A stretch of 42,373 bases of DNA, taken from contig NZ_AUBR01000029.1 of the NCBI RefSeq assembly GCF_000429345.1, forward strand, positions 1 through 42,373. The letters are read 5' to 3'. The translations under genes and the position numbers were made by a program. Source of the stretch: Desulfovirgula thermocuniculi DSM 16036 (lineage in GTDB: Bacteria; Bacillota; Desulfotomaculia; Desulfotomaculales; Desulfovirgulaceae). Shown here piece after piece: positions 25,922 to 35,904 of the stretch. How positions within the stretch are numbered: the stretch's first letter is position 1; the number at the start of each line of letters is the position of its first letter. The notes beneath the pieces were generated by a model. That model had not been told where the DNA came from. It made no database searches and worked only from the letters and a program-made list of their open reading frames with translations.

Positions 25922-26187
25922 TGGCCCTTTAACCCCTCGGCCAGGGATTGGATGATTTCCTGCCCTACCGGACGCTGCAGGGCCCTTTCCAGGCGCCTGC
26001 CCTTGACCGCCTTTTCCAGGCACTCCAGGCGCGGGCAAATGTACGCGCCGCGCCCCGAGCGCTTGCCCGTCGGATCGATTTCCACTTCGCCCTGCGGGGT
26101 GCGCACCACACGGATGAGCTCCTTTTTGGGGCGCATCTCCTGACAACCCACGCACATGCGCTGGGGAATTTTCTTTACCTTCGGCAA
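25918..26187 (-). CDS. rnpM: RnpM (YlxR), RNase P-modulating RNA-binding protein
   Basis: This small basic protein of 89 residues has the YlxR signature: RMCVGCQEMRPKKELIRVVR, then EIDPTGKRSGRGAYICPRLEC with its paired cysteines. Members bind RNA and in Bacillus modulate RNase P. TTG 26187 is the start. It lies 30 bp after nusA. Confidence 0.93.
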   Translation of the reverse strand: MPKVKKIPQRMCVGCQEMRPKKELIRVVRTPQGEVEIDPTGKRSGRGAYICPRLECLEKAVKGRRLERALQRPVGQEIIQSLAEGLKGQ

Positions 26188-26217
26188 GCCTTACCACCAC
26201 CCTTCAAGCTTTCCGCC

Positions 26218-27297
26218 TTAGAGGGTTTGCTCATCGTAGTACCCGTATTCCTGGGCGTAAATCTCCTGCATCTGGGACTCGCTCTTGATGTCGATCTTCC
26301 AGCCCGTAAGCTTGGCCGCCAAGCGGGCATTCTGCCCTTCCCTGCCGATGGCCAGCGAGAGCTGGTTGTCTGGCACGATAACGCGCGCGATTTTCTCTTC
26401 TTCCCAGATTTCCACGGCCACCACCTTGGCCGGGCTCAGGGAGGCTGCCACAAACTTTGAAGGGTCGGGGTTCCACTTGATGACATCGATTTTTTCGCCG
26501 TTAAGCTCGTTGACCACGGCCTGGATCCTCATCCCTTTGGGCCCCACACAGGCCCCCACCGGATCCACGTTCTCGTCCCGGGAGTACACGGCAATCTTGG
26601 AGCGGTACCCGGCCTCCCGGGCTATGGCTTTCAGCTCCACAATGCCCTCCTGTAACTCCGGCACTTCCAGCTCCAAAAGCCTCTTCAAAAGCCCCGGGTG
26701 GGTGCGGGAAACCAGTATCTGCGGCCCCTTGGTGGTGCGGCGAACTTCCACAATGTAGGTTTTAATCCGCGTTCCCGGGCGGTACTCCTCGCCGGGCATC
26801 TGCTCGGCAGGAGTGAGGATGGCCTCCGTGCGCCCGAGGCTGATGTAAACGTTTTTCTGGTCCACCCGCTGTATAATCCCGGTGACAATGTCCCCCTCAC
26901 GGCTGGCGTATTCCTCGTATATGGCGTTGCGCTCCGCCTCGCGAATGCGCTGGACCACCACCTGCTTGGCCGTCTGGGCGGCTATGCGTCCGAAGTTCCG
27001 CGGCGTAACCTCCTTCTCCACCACGTCCCCCACCTTGTACCGGGGGTCTATCTTGCGGGCCTCCTCCAGCGAGATCTCCAGGCGGGGGTCCTGGACCTCC
27101 TCCACCACCGTGCGCTGGGAATAAACCTTAAAATCCCCCGTTTCCCGGTCAATGACCACCCGGGCGTTTTGCGCGGAGCCAAAATTGCGCCGGTAGGCAG
27201 AAAGCAGGGCGGCTTCCAGCGCCTCAAAAAGCACATCTGCGGGGATGCCCTTTTCTTTCTCCAGCTCCCTTATGGCTAGCAAAATTTCCCCCTTCAT
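26218..27297 (-). CDS. nusA: Transcription termination/antitermination factor NusA
   Basis: The 359-residue NusA has the usual short Firmicutes form: an RNA polymerase-binding N-terminal domain, S1 domain (GDIVTGIIQRVDQKNVYISLG), and two KH domains (GACVGPKGMRIQAVVNELNGEKID in part, and AIGREGQNARLAAKLTGWKID). It lacks the C-terminal acidic repeats of the proteobacterial protein. ATG 27297 is 18 bp after rimP. Confidence 0.97.
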   Translation of the reverse strand: MKGEILLAIRELEKEKGIPADVLFEALEAALLSAYRRNFGSAQNARVVIDRETGDFKVYSQRTVVEEVQDPRLEISLEEARKIDPRYKVGDVVEKEVTPRNFGRIAAQTAKQVVVQRIREAERNAIYEEYASREGDIVTGIIQRVDQKNVYISLGRTEAILTPAEQMPGEEYRPGTRIKTYIVEVRRTTKGPQILVSRTHPGLLKRLLELEVPELQEGIVELKAIAREAGYRSKIAVYSRDENVDPVGACVGPKGMRIQAVVNELNGEKIDVIKWNPDPSKFVAASLSPAKVVAVEIWEEEKIARVIVPDNQLSLAIGREGQNARLAAKLTGWKIDIKSESQMQEIYAQEYGYYDEQTL

Positions 27298-27314
27298 TTC
27301 CCCTCATTATCCTC

Positions 27315-27782
27315 CTAGGACCAAGTTGCTTTCAAGCGGGCCTGTGCCACCTGGGCCAGGGGGATCCTCCTTTCCCGGCCGTCATCGGTAACCAGCACCA
27401 CCTCCTGGTCCACCAGGCCCACCAGGTGCCCGGTAAACCTTTTCTGCCCGTCTAGGGAGGTGAAGGTGGTGAGCTGTACCCGCCGGCCCGCAAAGCGCTC
27501 GTAATCGGAGGGCTTTTTGAGCGGGCGCTCCACGCCGGGAGAAGAAACCTCCAGGTGGTACGAGTGGGGAATGGGGTCCGTTTCGTCCAGGAGCGGGTCC
27601 AGCCTCTCCGATACCGCCTGGCAGTCGTCAAGCGTTACCCCCCCGGGCTTATCGATGAAAACGCGCAGGTACCAGCGCCCTCCCTCCTTGACGTACTCCA
27701 CGTCCACCAACTCCATTCCCAGCGACGCAACCACCGGCCGGGCCAGCTCCTCAACCACCGCCACCACCTTGCTTTTAGCCAC
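27315..27782 (-). CDS. rimP: Ribosome maturation factor RimP
   Basis: This 155-residue 30S assembly factor contains GMELVDVEYVKEGGRWYLRVFI, ISEPGVERPL-type sequence (VSSPGVERPLKKPSDYERF) and a C-terminal SH3-like domain. GTG 27782 is preceded by GGGGGAAGG. It is the first gene of the nusA-infB operon, about 100 bp downstream of a good promoter. Confidence 0.94.
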   Translation of the reverse strand: MAKSKVVAVVEELARPVVASLGMELVDVEYVKEGGRWYLRVFIDKPGGVTLDDCQAVSERLDPLLDETDPIPHSYHLEVSSPGVERPLKKPSDYERFAGRRVQLTTFTSLDGQKRFTGHLVGLVDQEVVLVTDDGRERRIPLAQVAQARLKATWS

Positions 27783-27827
27783 GGTTCCTTCCCCCTTTGC
27801 CTAAATTACGCGGTAAATAACACGAAA

Positions 27828-27847
27828 GAGTGGGGAAACACCCACTC
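27828..27847 (-). other. Leader hairpin upstream of rimP
   Basis: GAGTGGG (27828-27834) and CCCACTC (27841-27847) form a perfect 7-bp stem with a 6-nt loop in the predicted 5' leader. On the minus strand TTTCGTGTTATTT follows, so it may be a weak attenuator. Upstream-leader control of nusA operons is known in other bacteria. Confidence 0.4.
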
Positions 27848-27889
27848 CTGCTCATCCCAATAAACAGCATAGCCACACAAGCCAAACTT

Positions 27890-27918
27890 AGTATACACAA
27901 AAAGCACCCCGAATGCAA
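27890..27918 (-). promoter_or_regulatory. Promoter of the rimP-nusA-infB operon
   Basis: On the minus strand TTGCAT (27918-27913) and TATACT (27895-27890) are separated by exactly 17 bp. They lie just after the mgtC-like stop and about 100 bp before rimP. Confidence 0.65.
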
Positions 27919-27936
27919 GAGGAGATGGCCAAACCT

Positions 27937-28605
27937 TTACCTCTGCTGCTCCACGCGGTACACCCCGGGCATGGCCGCCAGCTTGTTTAAAACCAGCACC
28001 TGGTCTACATGGGGCTTAAACTGAATGGCCACCTGCATGATCTGGCAGTTTTCCTGTAACTGCTTCTCCACCTCTATCTTCCTGATGATGCCCACCTCCT
28101 CCAGCAGGGAACCCACCTGGTGGATGGTTTCCGGGTGGTCGCAGACGGCAATGCACAGCACGTCCTGATGGCGGGCCTTGCGTACCTGGTCTTCGATGGT
28201 GCCCAGGATGACAAGGGCAAAGAGGACCAGGAAGGTAGTCAAGGTCGCAGCCAGGTAGTAGCCCGCCCCGGCGGCCAGGCCGATACAGGCTACGGCCCAC
28301 AGGCTGGCCGCGGTGGTGAGCCCGCGCACCAGGTAGCCTTCCCGCAAAATTGCCCCGGCTCCCAGAAAGCCGATCCCGCTGATCACCTGGGCGGCAATGC
28401 GCCCCGCGTCGCCCTTGAACTGAAAGTGCAGCTCCTCGGAAACCACCATGGCCAGGGCCGCCCCCAGGCACACTAGGATGTGCGTGCGGAAACCCGCCGA
28501 GTAAGCGCGCAGGGTAACGTAAAGCCTCTCCCGTTCAAGCCCTATCAGGCCTCCCAGAAACACGGCCATAAACATGCGGATGAGGATTTCCTGTTCGGAG
28601 AGCAT
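27937..28605 (-). CDS. MgtC/SapB-family membrane protein with C-terminal ACT-like domain
   Basis: The 222-residue protein starts at ATG 28605; the open frame beyond that is a shadow of the glycosyltransferase. Four to five transmembrane helices carry the MgtC/SapB signature: GGLIGLERE, SAGFRTHILVCLGAAL, and ISGIGFLGAGAILREG with GLTTAASLW. A soluble C-terminal domain of about 80 residues follows (HPETIHQVGSLLEEVG; paired beta-alpha-beta units). MgtC proteins are linked to magnesium stress and virulence in some species, but no transport activity can be assumed. It lies 5 bp after the glycosyltransferase gene. Confidence 0.85.
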   Translation of the reverse strand: MLSEQEILIRMFMAVFLGGLIGLERERLYVTLRAYSAGFRTHILVCLGAALAMVVSEELHFQFKGDAGRIAAQVISGIGFLGAGAILREGYLVRGLTTAASLWAVACIGLAAGAGYYLAATLTTFLVLFALVILGTIEDQVRKARHQDVLCIAVCDHPETIHQVGSLLEEVGIIRKIEVEKQLQENCQIMQVAIQFKPHVDQVLVLNKLAAMPGVYRVEQQR

Positions 28606-28609
28606 GTTC

Positions 28610-29785
28610 CTACCCCCCAGCCCTACCCTCCCAGCGCACGCTGGACTCCTCCACCAGAAGACGCATGAGGGCCACCGCTTCTCTTGCCGCCCGGGGGCGC
28701 CCCAGGCCGGCCGATGCTTGCGCCATGCGGCGGTAGCGCTCCTTATCGCCAAGGAGCGAGGCCACTTCCTGCCCCACCATCTCCACCCTGCCCACCAGGA
28801 CGGCAGCGCCTGCCCGGCAGAGGTATGCGGCGTTGCGCTCTTCCTGGCCGGGCAGGGGGCTTACAATGACCACGGGCAGGCCCTTGGAGAGGGCCTCCGC
28901 GCAGCTGATGCCTCCGGCCTTTCCCACCATGAGCTGGGCAACGGACATCAACTCGTGCACGTTCCGTGCAAAGCCCAAAACCTTTACCGGGCAGGCGGCA
29001 CCGGCGGCCAAACGGGAAAGCCTGTGGCGGAGCTGCTCGTTTTGTCCGGTAAGCACCAGGAGCTGGCAGGAAGCGGGCCCCTCCATTAGGCGCCGCACCA
29101 CCTCCGCCAGCGGCCCCATGCCCAGGCCGCCGCCCGTAACCAGGACGGCGGGAAGCGCCGGGTCCAGACCGAGCTCCCGCTGCAGGCGCCGCACATCCAC
29201 CGGGCGGGCAAAAGCAGGATCAATGGGAATACCCGTGGCGTGGACGCGCTCCACCGGGTAGCCAAACTGGCGGAAGGGTTCTTTTAAGTCCTCGCCGGCC
29301 ACCAGGTACGCCTCCACGCGGGGGAAAATCCAGAAGGGGTGAACGGTAAAGTCGGTTACGGCAGCCACCACGGGCACGTGCAGCAGGCCCCTTTTCTTGA
29401 GCTGGTCCAAAATGCCCACGGGAAAAGGGTGCGTGCAGGCGATTACCTGAGGGCGCACATCCTGTAAAAATTCGGCCAGCCGCGGCGCGGCCACCCTGTT
29501 CAAGATGCGGTTAAATTCCTGCTTCACCAGCCCCGCCAGGGGGCGCCTCCCCTCTGCGCCCCGGTAGAGGTAGCCGTACACGGCAGGGGTAAACTTGAGC
29601 ATCTCCATGTACGTCCCCAGGACCAGCTTTTCCAGGAAGGGGCTGGCATAGCGGAAGGTATCCAGGACGAATACCTGTGCCCCCGGGTTTTCTTCTTTTA
29701 CTGCTGCCGCCAGGGCCTCGGCCACCCGCATGTGCCCGGTACCCGCCGATACGGATAAAATGGCCACCCTCTGCAGAGCACCCAT
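28610..29785 (-). CDS. MgdG/UgtP-type glycosyltransferase (GT28)
   Basis: The 391-residue cytosolic or membrane-peripheral glycosyltransferase has the N-terminal diacylglycerol-glucosyltransferase/MGDG-synthase signature SVSAGTGHMRVAEALAAA. Also present are VIACTHPFPVGIL, VAAVTDFTVHPFW, the hinge VTGGGLGMGP and the UDP-sugar motif GKAGGISCAEALSKGLP-VV. Relatives make glycolipid anchors from diacylglycerol or transfer GlcNAc (MurG-like). Lipid acceptor is the more likely role because of the N-terminal domain, but it is not certain. It lies between proS and mgtC; in Bacillus this place is held by polC, which is absent. Confidence 0.85.
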   Translation of the reverse strand: MGALQRVAILSVSAGTGHMRVAEALAAAVKEENPGAQVFVLDTFRYASPFLEKLVLGTYMEMLKFTPAVYGYLYRGAEGRRPLAGLVKQEFNRILNRVAAPRLAEFLQDVRPQVIACTHPFPVGILDQLKKRGLLHVPVVAAVTDFTVHPFWIFPRVEAYLVAGEDLKEPFRQFGYPVERVHATGIPIDPAFARPVDVRRLQRELGLDPALPAVLVTGGGLGMGPLAEVVRRLMEGPASCQLLVLTGQNEQLRHRLSRLAAGAACPVKVLGFARNVHELMSVAQLMVGKAGGISCAEALSKGLPVVIVSPLPGQEERNAAYLCRAGAAVLVGRVEMVGQEVASLLGDKERYRRMAQASAGLGRPRAAREAVALMRLLVEESSVRWEGRAGG

Positions 29786-29787
29786 GG

Positions 29788-31509
29788 CTATCCCCTTACG
29801 GCAGAGGCGATAAACTCCTGCACGTGGGAAACGAGGCCCTCGAGGGGGACTTCCTGTGTCTCCCCCGTGGCCCGGTATCGCACTTCCAGGTTTCGCGTTT
29901 CCACCGCCCTTGCGCCCACGGTGATGCGCAGGGGATAGCCCACCAGGTCGGCATCCTTAAATTTAACTCCCGCCCTCTCCGGGCGGTCGTCCAGAACTAC
30001 CTCGATACCTGCCGCGAGCAGTTCCCGGTAGACCTCCTCGGCCAACTGCGCCTGGGCCTCTTCCCGGTAGTTAACGGGCACCACCACCACGTGGTAGGGC
30101 GCAATGGGCACGGGCCAGATAATACCGTTTTCGTCGTGGTTCTGCTCCACCGCCGCGGCCATGGTCCTGGTCACCCCGATGCCGTAACAGCCCATGATGA
30201 TGGGACGGCTCTGGCCGTACTCGTCCAGGTAATAGGCCCCTAGGGCGCGGCTGTACTTGTCCCCCAGCTTGAAGATCTGGCCGACCTCGATGCCCCGCGC
30301 CTCCTGCAGTGCTTCGCCGCACCGGGGGCAGGGGTCTCCCGCCCGCACCTGCCGGATGTCAGCCACTCTGTGGGGCGCAAAGTCCCGGCCCGGATTAACG
30401 TTCAAGAGGTGGGCATCGTTCTTGTTGGCGCCGGCCACGGCATTTACCATCCCCGTGACTTCTTCGTCGGCCACGACTTCCACGCCTTTTAGCCCCACCG
30501 GGCCGGCATAACCCGGCGCCGCCCCCGTTATCTCCTCCACAGCCTCAGCGTCGGCCATCTCCAGGCGCAGCACGCCCAGAACCCTCTGCAGCTTAACCTC
30601 GTTCACCTCCCGGTCGCCGCGCACCAGGGCCGCCACCGTTCCCTTCTCTGTCTGGAAAAGAATGGTTTTAATGATCCGGGAGGGCTCCACGCCCAGGTAG
30701 GCGGCCACCTGCGTAACGGTGTGCATGCTGGGGGTAGAAACCAGCTGCACCGCGCGCGCCTCTTCCACCGCCTCTTCCCGACGGGGGGGTGAAACGGCCC
30801 GCTCCACGTTGGCCGCATAGCCGCACTCCTCCCGGGGGCAGAAAACTACCAGCGCCTCACCCGACTCCGCCAGGACCATGAACTCGTGGGTGACGTTGCC
30901 GCCGATGGCCCCGGAATCGGCCTCCACCGGGCGGAACCTGAGGCCGCACCGCTGGAACACCCTGGTATAGGCCGTGAACATCTTCTGGTAGCTGATATCC
31001 AGGCCGGCCTCGTCGCGGTCGAAGGAATAAAGGTCTTTCATAATGAACTCGCGGCCCCTCATCAGGCCGAAGCGGGGGCGGCGCTCGTCGCGGTACTTGT
31101 TCTGGATCTGGTAAAGAAGTAAAGGCAGCTGGCGGTAGGAGTTAACCTCCTGGCGCACCAGGGCCGTGACGATCTCCTCATGGGTGGGGGCCAGGCAGAA
31201 ATCCCGCCCGTGCCTGTCCTTGAGCCGGAAAAGTTCCGGCCCGTAAACGTCCCAGCGCCCGGATTCCTGCCAGAGTTCGGCGGGCTGGACAATGGGCATC
31301 ATGATTTCCTGCCCGCCCTGCCTGTCCATCTCTTCTCTGATAATTTGCATAATCTTCCTGACTACCCGCCAGCCCAGCGGTAGGATGTTGTAAATGCCTG
31401 CCGCTACCTTGCGGATGAAACCCGCCCGCAGCAGGAGCTGGTGGCTAACGACCTCGGCTTCCGCCGGCACTTCCCTCAGGGTTGGCATGAGCAGCTGACT
31501 GGCGCGCAC
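29788..31509 (-). CDS. proS: Proline--tRNA ligase
   Basis: This bacterial-type class II prolyl-tRNA synthetase has 573 residues. Motifs are [10 protein letters not shown] and [16 protein letters not shown] (motif 1 region), [21 protein letters not shown] in part (motif 2) and [13 protein letters not shown] (motif 3). An INS editing domain of the YbaK type occupies about residues 225-400. The start is GTG 31509, 65 bp inside the end of the ispG open frame. No T-box leader is present; the gene appears to be read from upstream. Confidence 0.96.
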   Translation of the reverse strand: MRASQLLMPTLREVPAEAEVVSHQLLLRAGFIRKVAAGIYNILPLGWRVVRKIMQIIREEMDRQGGQEIMMPIVQPAELWQESGRWDVYGPELFRLKDRHGRDFCLAPTHEEIVTALVRQEVNSYRQLPLLLYQIQNKYRDERRPRFGLMRGREFIMKDLYSFDRDEAGLDISYQKMFTAYTRVFQRCGLRFRPVEADSGAIGGNVTHEFMVLAESGEALVVFCPREECGYAANVERAVSPPRREEAVEEARAVQLVSTPSMHTVTQVAAYLGVEPSRIIKTILFQTEKGTVAALVRGDREVNEVKLQRVLGVLRLEMADAEAVEEITGAAPGYAGPVGLKGVEVVADEEVTGMVNAVAGANKNDAHLLNVNPGRDFAPHRVADIRQVRAGDPCPRCGEALQEARGIEVGQIFKLGDKYSRALGAYYLDEYGQSRPIIMGCYGIGVTRTMAAAVEQNHDENGIIWPVPIAPYHVVVVPVNYREEAQAQLAEEVYRELLAAGIEVVLDDRPERAGVKFKDADLVGYPLRITVGARAVETRNLEVRYRATGETQEVPLEGLVSHVQEFIASAVRG

Positions 31510-32584
31510 CTTCCACCCTTCCTCCTTTTTCTGCCAGCAGTTTTTCCACTTCCCTTACCAGGGCTTCCACCAGTTCTTTCTCCGGCACCCGGCCCACCAC
31601 CCGCCCGGCACGGAAAATGACCCCTGCCCCCCGGCCCCCGGCAAGGCCCACGTCGGCGCTCCGGGCCTCGCCCGGACCGTTAACGGCGCACCCCATAACG
31701 GCCACCTTTACGGGTTCCTCCACCCAGGCGAGGCGCTCCTCCACTTCCCTGGCAATGCGCTCCACGTCCACGCAGGTGCGCCCGCAGGTGGGGCAGGATA
31801 TTAACTCTATGCCCCTTTTGCGCAAGCCCAAGGCCTTCAGAATCTCGTAGGCCACGCGTACCTCCTCCACCGGGTCGGCTGTGAGGGATACCCTGATGGT
31901 ATCCCCGATCCCCTGGGCCAGGAGGGCCCCGATGCCCACGGCAGACTTTATGGCCCCCCTCTCCAGGGTGCCCGCCTCGGTAACCCCCACGTGAAAAGGG
32001 CAGTCCACCTGCCCGGCCAGCAAGCGGTAGGCTTCAAGCATCAGCGGCACATCGGAAGCTTTGAGGGACACCTTGTATTCGCGGTAACTCAGCTCCTCCA
32101 GGAGGTTAATGTGGCGCAGCGCGCTCTCCACCATGGCCTGCGGTGTCGGGCCGCCGTACTTGGCCAGGAGGTCCCTCTCCAGGGAGCCGGCGTTAACCCC
32201 TATGCGGATGGGCACTTTTCTTGCCCGGGCCGCCTCGACCACCGCGGCCACCCTTTCCCGCCCGCCTATGTTGCCGGGATTAATGCGCAGGCCGTCCACG
32301 CCCGCCTCCAGGGCTGCCAGCGCCAGGCGGTAATCGAAGTGGATATCGGCCACCACCGGAATGGGCGAACCGGCCTTAATCTCCTTCAGGGCCCTGGCCG
32401 CTTCGCGGTCCGGAACGGCCACGCGCACGATCTCGCAGCCGGCCCGTGCCAGCCGGCGGATCTGCTCCAGGGTGGCCTTAACATCGCGCGTGTCCGTGTT
32501 GGTCATGGACTGCACGGAAATGGGGGCACCGCCGCCCACCTGGACCGGGCCGATAAAAACGGGCCTCGTTTTCCTCCTTTCCAT
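31445..32584 (-). CDS. ispG: 4-hydroxy-3-methylbut-2-en-1-yl diphosphate synthase
   Basis: IspG carries out the penultimate MEP-pathway step with a [4Fe-4S] cluster. [14 protein letters not shown]-like [20 protein letters not shown], the TIM-barrel repeats, and the cluster cysteines in [11 protein letters not shown] and [10 protein letters not shown] are present. The 379-residue frame is longer than usual: the last about 20 residues (after EKGGR) run into proS and look unlike the family. A normal stop may have been lost. Together with dxr and uppS this gives an isoprenoid block. Confidence 0.95.
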   Translation of the reverse strand: MERRKTRPVFIGPVQVGGGAPISVQSMTNTDTRDVKATLEQIRRLARAGCEIVRVAVPDREAARALKEIKAGSPIPVVADIHFDYRLALAALEAGVDGLRINPGNIGGRERVAAVVEAARARKVPIRIGVNAGSLERDLLAKYGGPTPQAMVESALRHINLLEELSYREYKVSLKASDVPLMLEAYRLLAGQVDCPFHVGVTEAGTLERGAIKSAVGIGALLAQGIGDTIRVSLTADPVEEVRVAYEILKALGLRKRGIELISCPTCGRTCVDVERIAREVEERLAWVEEPVKVAVMGCAVNGPGEARSADVGLAGGRGAGVIFRAGRVVGRVPEKELVEALVREVEKLLAEKGGRVEGARQSAAHANPEGSAGGSRGR

Positions 32585-32596
32585 GGCTTTCCCCCG

Positions 32597-33625
32597 TTAC
32601 ATTAATTGTAATATATCCCGGTAGGTAATAAAGACAATAAGGAGGATAAGCAGCCCGAAGCCGATGAGGTGGATGAAATTTTCCTTGGCCGGGTCCAGCG
32701 GCTTGCCCCGTATGGCCTCGGCGGCCAGGAAGAGCAGGCGGCTCCCGTCAAGGGCGGGAACGGGCAGGAGGTTAAACAGGGCCAGGTTGACGCTCAAGAA
32801 AGCGGCCAGTTGCAGGAGGTAGTATACCCCCAGCTGCACGGCGGCATGGATTTCCTGCACGATGCGCACGGGGCCGCCCACTTCCGCCGGCGCCGCCCCC
32901 ACCACCATCTTGCCCACAAAGAGCAGGATCACTCCCGCCAGGCGCGCGGTGTACTCGGCACCCCTGAGCAACGCCGCCACGGGGTTCAGACGCTGCGGCT
33001 CCTGGCGGGGGTAAATGCCGATCTTTCCCCGGCCGCGCTCGTCCACGGCTGTGACCATGGCAAAATCCAGGACCTGGCCCTGCCTTTCCACTGTCACCAC
33101 AATGCGCTGCCCTGGGTGGCCGTTGATGGTGCGGGTCATTTCTTCCCAGCTCTTCACCGGCTGCCCGTTGACGGCCACAATCCTGTCCCCGGGCAAAAGG
33201 CCCGCCTTTTCCGCCGGCTGGCCCGGGACCAGGCGGGCAACGGTAGTAGTGGGCACGGGAAAGCCCTGGAAGAAAAAGATCACGGCCAGGAGCACCACAG
33301 CCAGGAGGAAATTCATCAGGGGGCCGGCGGCAATTACCGCCGCCCGCTGGCCCACGGTCTTATGCTGGAAGCTGCTCTCTTCATCCTCCACTTCTTCCTG
33401 CGGGTCCATCCCGGCCATACGCACAAAGCCCCCCAGCGGGACTAAGCGCAGGTTGTAGGTGGTCCCCCTAAAGGCAAAGCCGGCAAGCCTGGGCCCAAAC
33501 CCCAGGCTGAACTCGTGCACCTTAATGCCCACCCGCTTGGCCACGAGAAAATGGCCGAGTTCGTGAATGAAGATGAGCAGCCCGAAGACAAAAACGGATG
33601 CCCAGAAGGTCTGCATTGCGTTCAC
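32597..33625 (-). CDS. rseP: Site-2 intramembrane zinc metalloprotease RseP/RasP
   Basis: The 342-residue membrane protein has the zinc motif HELGH at residues 21-25 in the first helix and a PDZ domain around residues 110-190 ([21 protein letters not shown]). [14 protein letters not shown] supplies the third ligand region. Homologues cut anti-sigma factors and remnant signal peptides in the membrane. GTG 33625 overlaps the dxr stop by 4 bp; ATG 33616 is an alternative. Confidence 0.95.
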   Translation of the reverse strand: MNAMQTFWASVFVFGLLIFIHELGHFLVAKRVGIKVHEFSLGFGPRLAGFAFRGTTYNLRLVPLGGFVRMAGMDPQEEVEDEESSFQHKTVGQRAAVIAAGPLMNFLLAVVLLAVIFFFQGFPVPTTTVARLVPGQPAEKAGLLPGDRIVAVNGQPVKSWEEMTRTINGHPGQRIVVTVERQGQVLDFAMVTAVDERGRGKIGIYPRQEPQRLNPVAALLRGAEYTARLAGVILLFVGKMVVGAAPAEVGGPVRIVQEIHAAVQLGVYYLLQLAAFLSVNLALFNLLPVPALDGSRLLFLAAEAIRGKPLDPAKENFIHLIGFGLLILLIVFITYRDILQLM

Positions 33626-34773
33626 CCACCCACTTTCTCTCGGGCCTTCTGGCGTGCCCAGCGGTCGGCCGCCATGATCTCTTCCAGGCCGGGCTTCCGT
33701 ACGGCCCGGTGCTCTTCCATCACCCCGGATACCACTTCCGGGATGCGGCTAAAGGCAATTTTCCCCTCCAGAAAGGCCGCCACGGCCACCTCGTTGGCGG
33801 CGTTGAGCACCGCCGGCATGGTGCCGCCCTCCCGTCCCGCCGCATAGGCCAGCGCAAGGCAAGGGAAGCGGCCGGTATCCGGCGGCTCAAAGGTGAGGGT
33901 GCCCACACGGCAGAGGTCCAGGCGGGGAAAGTCCGCGGGCCAGCGCTCGGGGTAGGAAAGGGCGTACTGGATGGGCAGGCGCATGTCCGGAAGGCCCATT
34001 TGCGCGAGCACGGACCCGTCTACAAACTCCACCATGGAGTGCACAATGCTCTGCGGGTGAACGACCACCTCGATGCAGTCGTAATCAAGGCCGAAAAGCC
34101 AGTGCGCCTCGATAACCTCCAGCCCCTTGTTCATCAGGGTGGCCGAATCTACCGTTATTTTCCTGCCCATCTGCCACGTGGGGTGGGCCAGGGCCTGCTC
34201 CACGGTTACCCGGGAGAGGTCCCGGGGCTCCCGGCGAAAGGGGCCCCCGGAAGCGGTGAGGATGAGCCGCCTCACCTGCGCGGGTGAATGCCCGGCCAGG
34301 CACTGCCAGATGGCCGAATGCTCGCTGTCCACCGGGAGTATGCTGGCCCCCTTTTCCCGCGCCAGCCTCATGACCACTTCCCCGCCGGCCACCAGCGTCT
34401 CCTTGTTGGCCAGGGCCACATCAAGCCCCCTTCGCAGCGCCTCCACAGTGGGCAGGAGCCCGGCGGCACCGGAAACGGCGTTTAAAACCAGCCCGCGGCC
34501 GACGGAGGCCACCACCGCCGCCAGGCCCTCCTGCCCCCAGTATATTTCCGGCCGCTGCCTTGTGCCGAGCCGGCGCGCAAGCGCCTGCGCGTCTTCGGGG
34601 GTGGCCAGGGACACCACGCGGGGGGAGAACTCCTCAATCTGCTCGGCCAGGAGGGGCCAGTTTCTGCCCCCGGCCAGGCCTACCACCTTGAGCCTGGAGG
34701 GAAAGCGGCGGATGACCTCCAGGGCCTGCCGGCCAATAGAGCCGGTACTTCCCAGCACGGCAATTTCTTTCAT
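33622..34773 (-). CDS. dxr: 1-deoxy-D-xylulose 5-phosphate reductoisomerase
   Basis: Dxr makes MEP, the committed step of isoprenoid synthesis in this operon. The N-terminal NADPH fold [39 protein letters not shown] and the catalytic-loop region [20 protein letters not shown] (20 residues) are all present. The open frame starts at TTG 34785 ([12 protein letters not shown]), but ATG 34773 gives the usual N-terminus; both ribosome sites are imperfect. It overlaps rseP by 4 bp. Confidence 0.95.
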   Translation of the reverse strand: MKEIAVLGSTGSIGRQALEVIRRFPSRLKVVGLAGGRNWPLLAEQIEEFSPRVVSLATPEDAQALARRLGTRQRPEIYWGQEGLAAVVASVGRGLVLNAVSGAAGLLPTVEALRRGLDVALANKETLVAGGEVVMRLAREKGASILPVDSEHSAIWQCLAGHSPAQVRRLILTASGGPFRREPRDLSRVTVEQALAHPTWQMGRKITVDSATLMNKGLEVIEAHWLFGLDYDCIEVVVHPQSIVHSMVEFVDGSVLAQMGLPDMRLPIQYALSYPERWPADFPRLDLCRVGTLTFEPPDTGRFPCLALAYAAGREGGTMPAVLNAANEVAVAAFLEGKIAFSRIPEVVSGVMEEHRAVRKPGLEEIMAADRWARQKAREKVGG

Positions 34774-34794
34774 TGGCCTACTCAAGACCCCTCT

Positions 34795-35886
34795 TCAAGA
34801 TTTTTTACCGTTACCGCCGTGATTAAAAGGGCCAACTACATTTAAAGTGGCTTTCAGGGCTATGAGGGTGAGGGGCCCCAGGACCAGCCCCAGCACCCCC
34901 ACGGCCTTTAAGCCCACATACATGGCCACCATCACGGCCAGCGGGTGCAGGCCGAGGTGGGCGGCCACCACCCTGGCCTCCAGCACCTGCCTTACCCCCC
35001 ATACGAGAAGGTAGAGCACGAGTAGCTTTATGCCAAAGGCAATCTTGCCGGTAAAGAACGACCAGACGGCCCAGGGAATGTAGATGGTGGCCGGCCCTAA
35101 AACGGGGATGACGTCAAAGAGGCCCACCAGGAGGCCCACCGTGAGGGCATACTTGGCACCGATAAGGTATAGCCCCACAATGCTCTGCAGGGTGGTCAGG
35201 GTAACCAGGAAAGTCTGGGCCCTCAGGTACCCGAAAGCCGCACCCACCACCCGCCGGCTGACCTCCAGCATGTGGCGGCCCCACGGTTCCGGGACCACTT
35301 TTAGCCACAATCCCGTGATGAGCTGGGCGTCCCGGCTGAAAAAATAGGTGGCAATGAGGGCCACAATGATGGTCACCACCGCGCTGGGGAGGGAGGCCAC
35401 CAGGTGGATTAAAAACCCCGCCAGGGAGGCTGCCAGGCGCGACAGCCAGGTGGTAAACACGCCCATATTCTCCTGCAGGCGCTGGGTTACCAGGGGAGGG
35501 AGCTGAAAGTAAAAGACCTTGCCCTGTTCCAGCAGGCGGTTAAACTGCGCCTGCAGCGGCCCCAGGGTCTGGGGCAGGTGTACGGACAGCTCCATCAGCT
35601 CCCCGCTCAGGCGGAGGACCAGCAGCGCCGCCAGCGCACCCGCGCCGCCCACCACCAGCAGCATGGCACAAGCCACCGCCAGGGGGCGTTTAAGGCGCAG
35701 CTTTTCCTGGGCATAGCGCACCATCGGGTCGATTAAAACGGCCAGCACAACGGCCATTAAAAAGGGGGTTAAGGCTACGGTAAAAAAGCGGAAAATGTGC
35801 GCCAGCTCGGGCAGGACGTACTTCCAGACGAAGTACAGGAGGAGAACGGTACATAAAAACAGGATGACCCGTAAAACCCTGGGCAC
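34795..35886 (-). CDS. AI-2E-family permease, YtvI-like
   Basis: This polytopic membrane protein (about 363 residues) has the AI-2E/PerM/TqsA layout: two N-terminal helices, a soluble helical region (HLPQTLGPLQAQFNRLL), and a C-terminal membrane block with GLFDVIPVLGP. In spore formers YtvI is a close relative. The frame opens at GTG 35895, but AGAGGTGA is better placed for GTG 35886. It sits between cdsA and dxr. The substrate is unknown; the family name does not show autoinducer transport. Confidence 0.85.
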   Translation of the reverse strand: MPRVLRVILFLCTVLLLYFVWKYVLPELAHIFRFFTVALTPFLMAVVLAVLIDPMVRYAQEKLRLKRPLAVACAMLLVVGGAGALAALLVLRLSGELMELSVHLPQTLGPLQAQFNRLLEQGKVFYFQLPPLVTQRLQENMGVFTTWLSRLAASLAGFLIHLVASLPSAVVTIIVALIATYFFSRDAQLITGLWLKVVPEPWGRHMLEVSRRVVGAAFGYLRAQTFLVTLTTLQSIVGLYLIGAKYALTVGLLVGLFDVIPVLGPATIYIPWAVWSFFTGKIAFGIKLLVLYLLVWGVRQVLEARVVAAHLGLHPLAVMVAMYVGLKAVGVLGLVLGPLTLIALKATLNVVGPFNHGGNGKKS

Positions 35887-35904
35887 CTGATTCACCTCTA
35901 AAAA

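Noticed and set aside
25922-26200. A 200-residue form of the L7Ae-like protein
   Set aside because: The extra N-terminal part is an out-of-frame shadow of rnpM; the family N-terminus and GTGA overlap fix the start at 25921.
31510-31600. T-box leader for proS
   Set aside because: The upstream DNA is ispG coding sequence, with no T-box motif or specifier stem.
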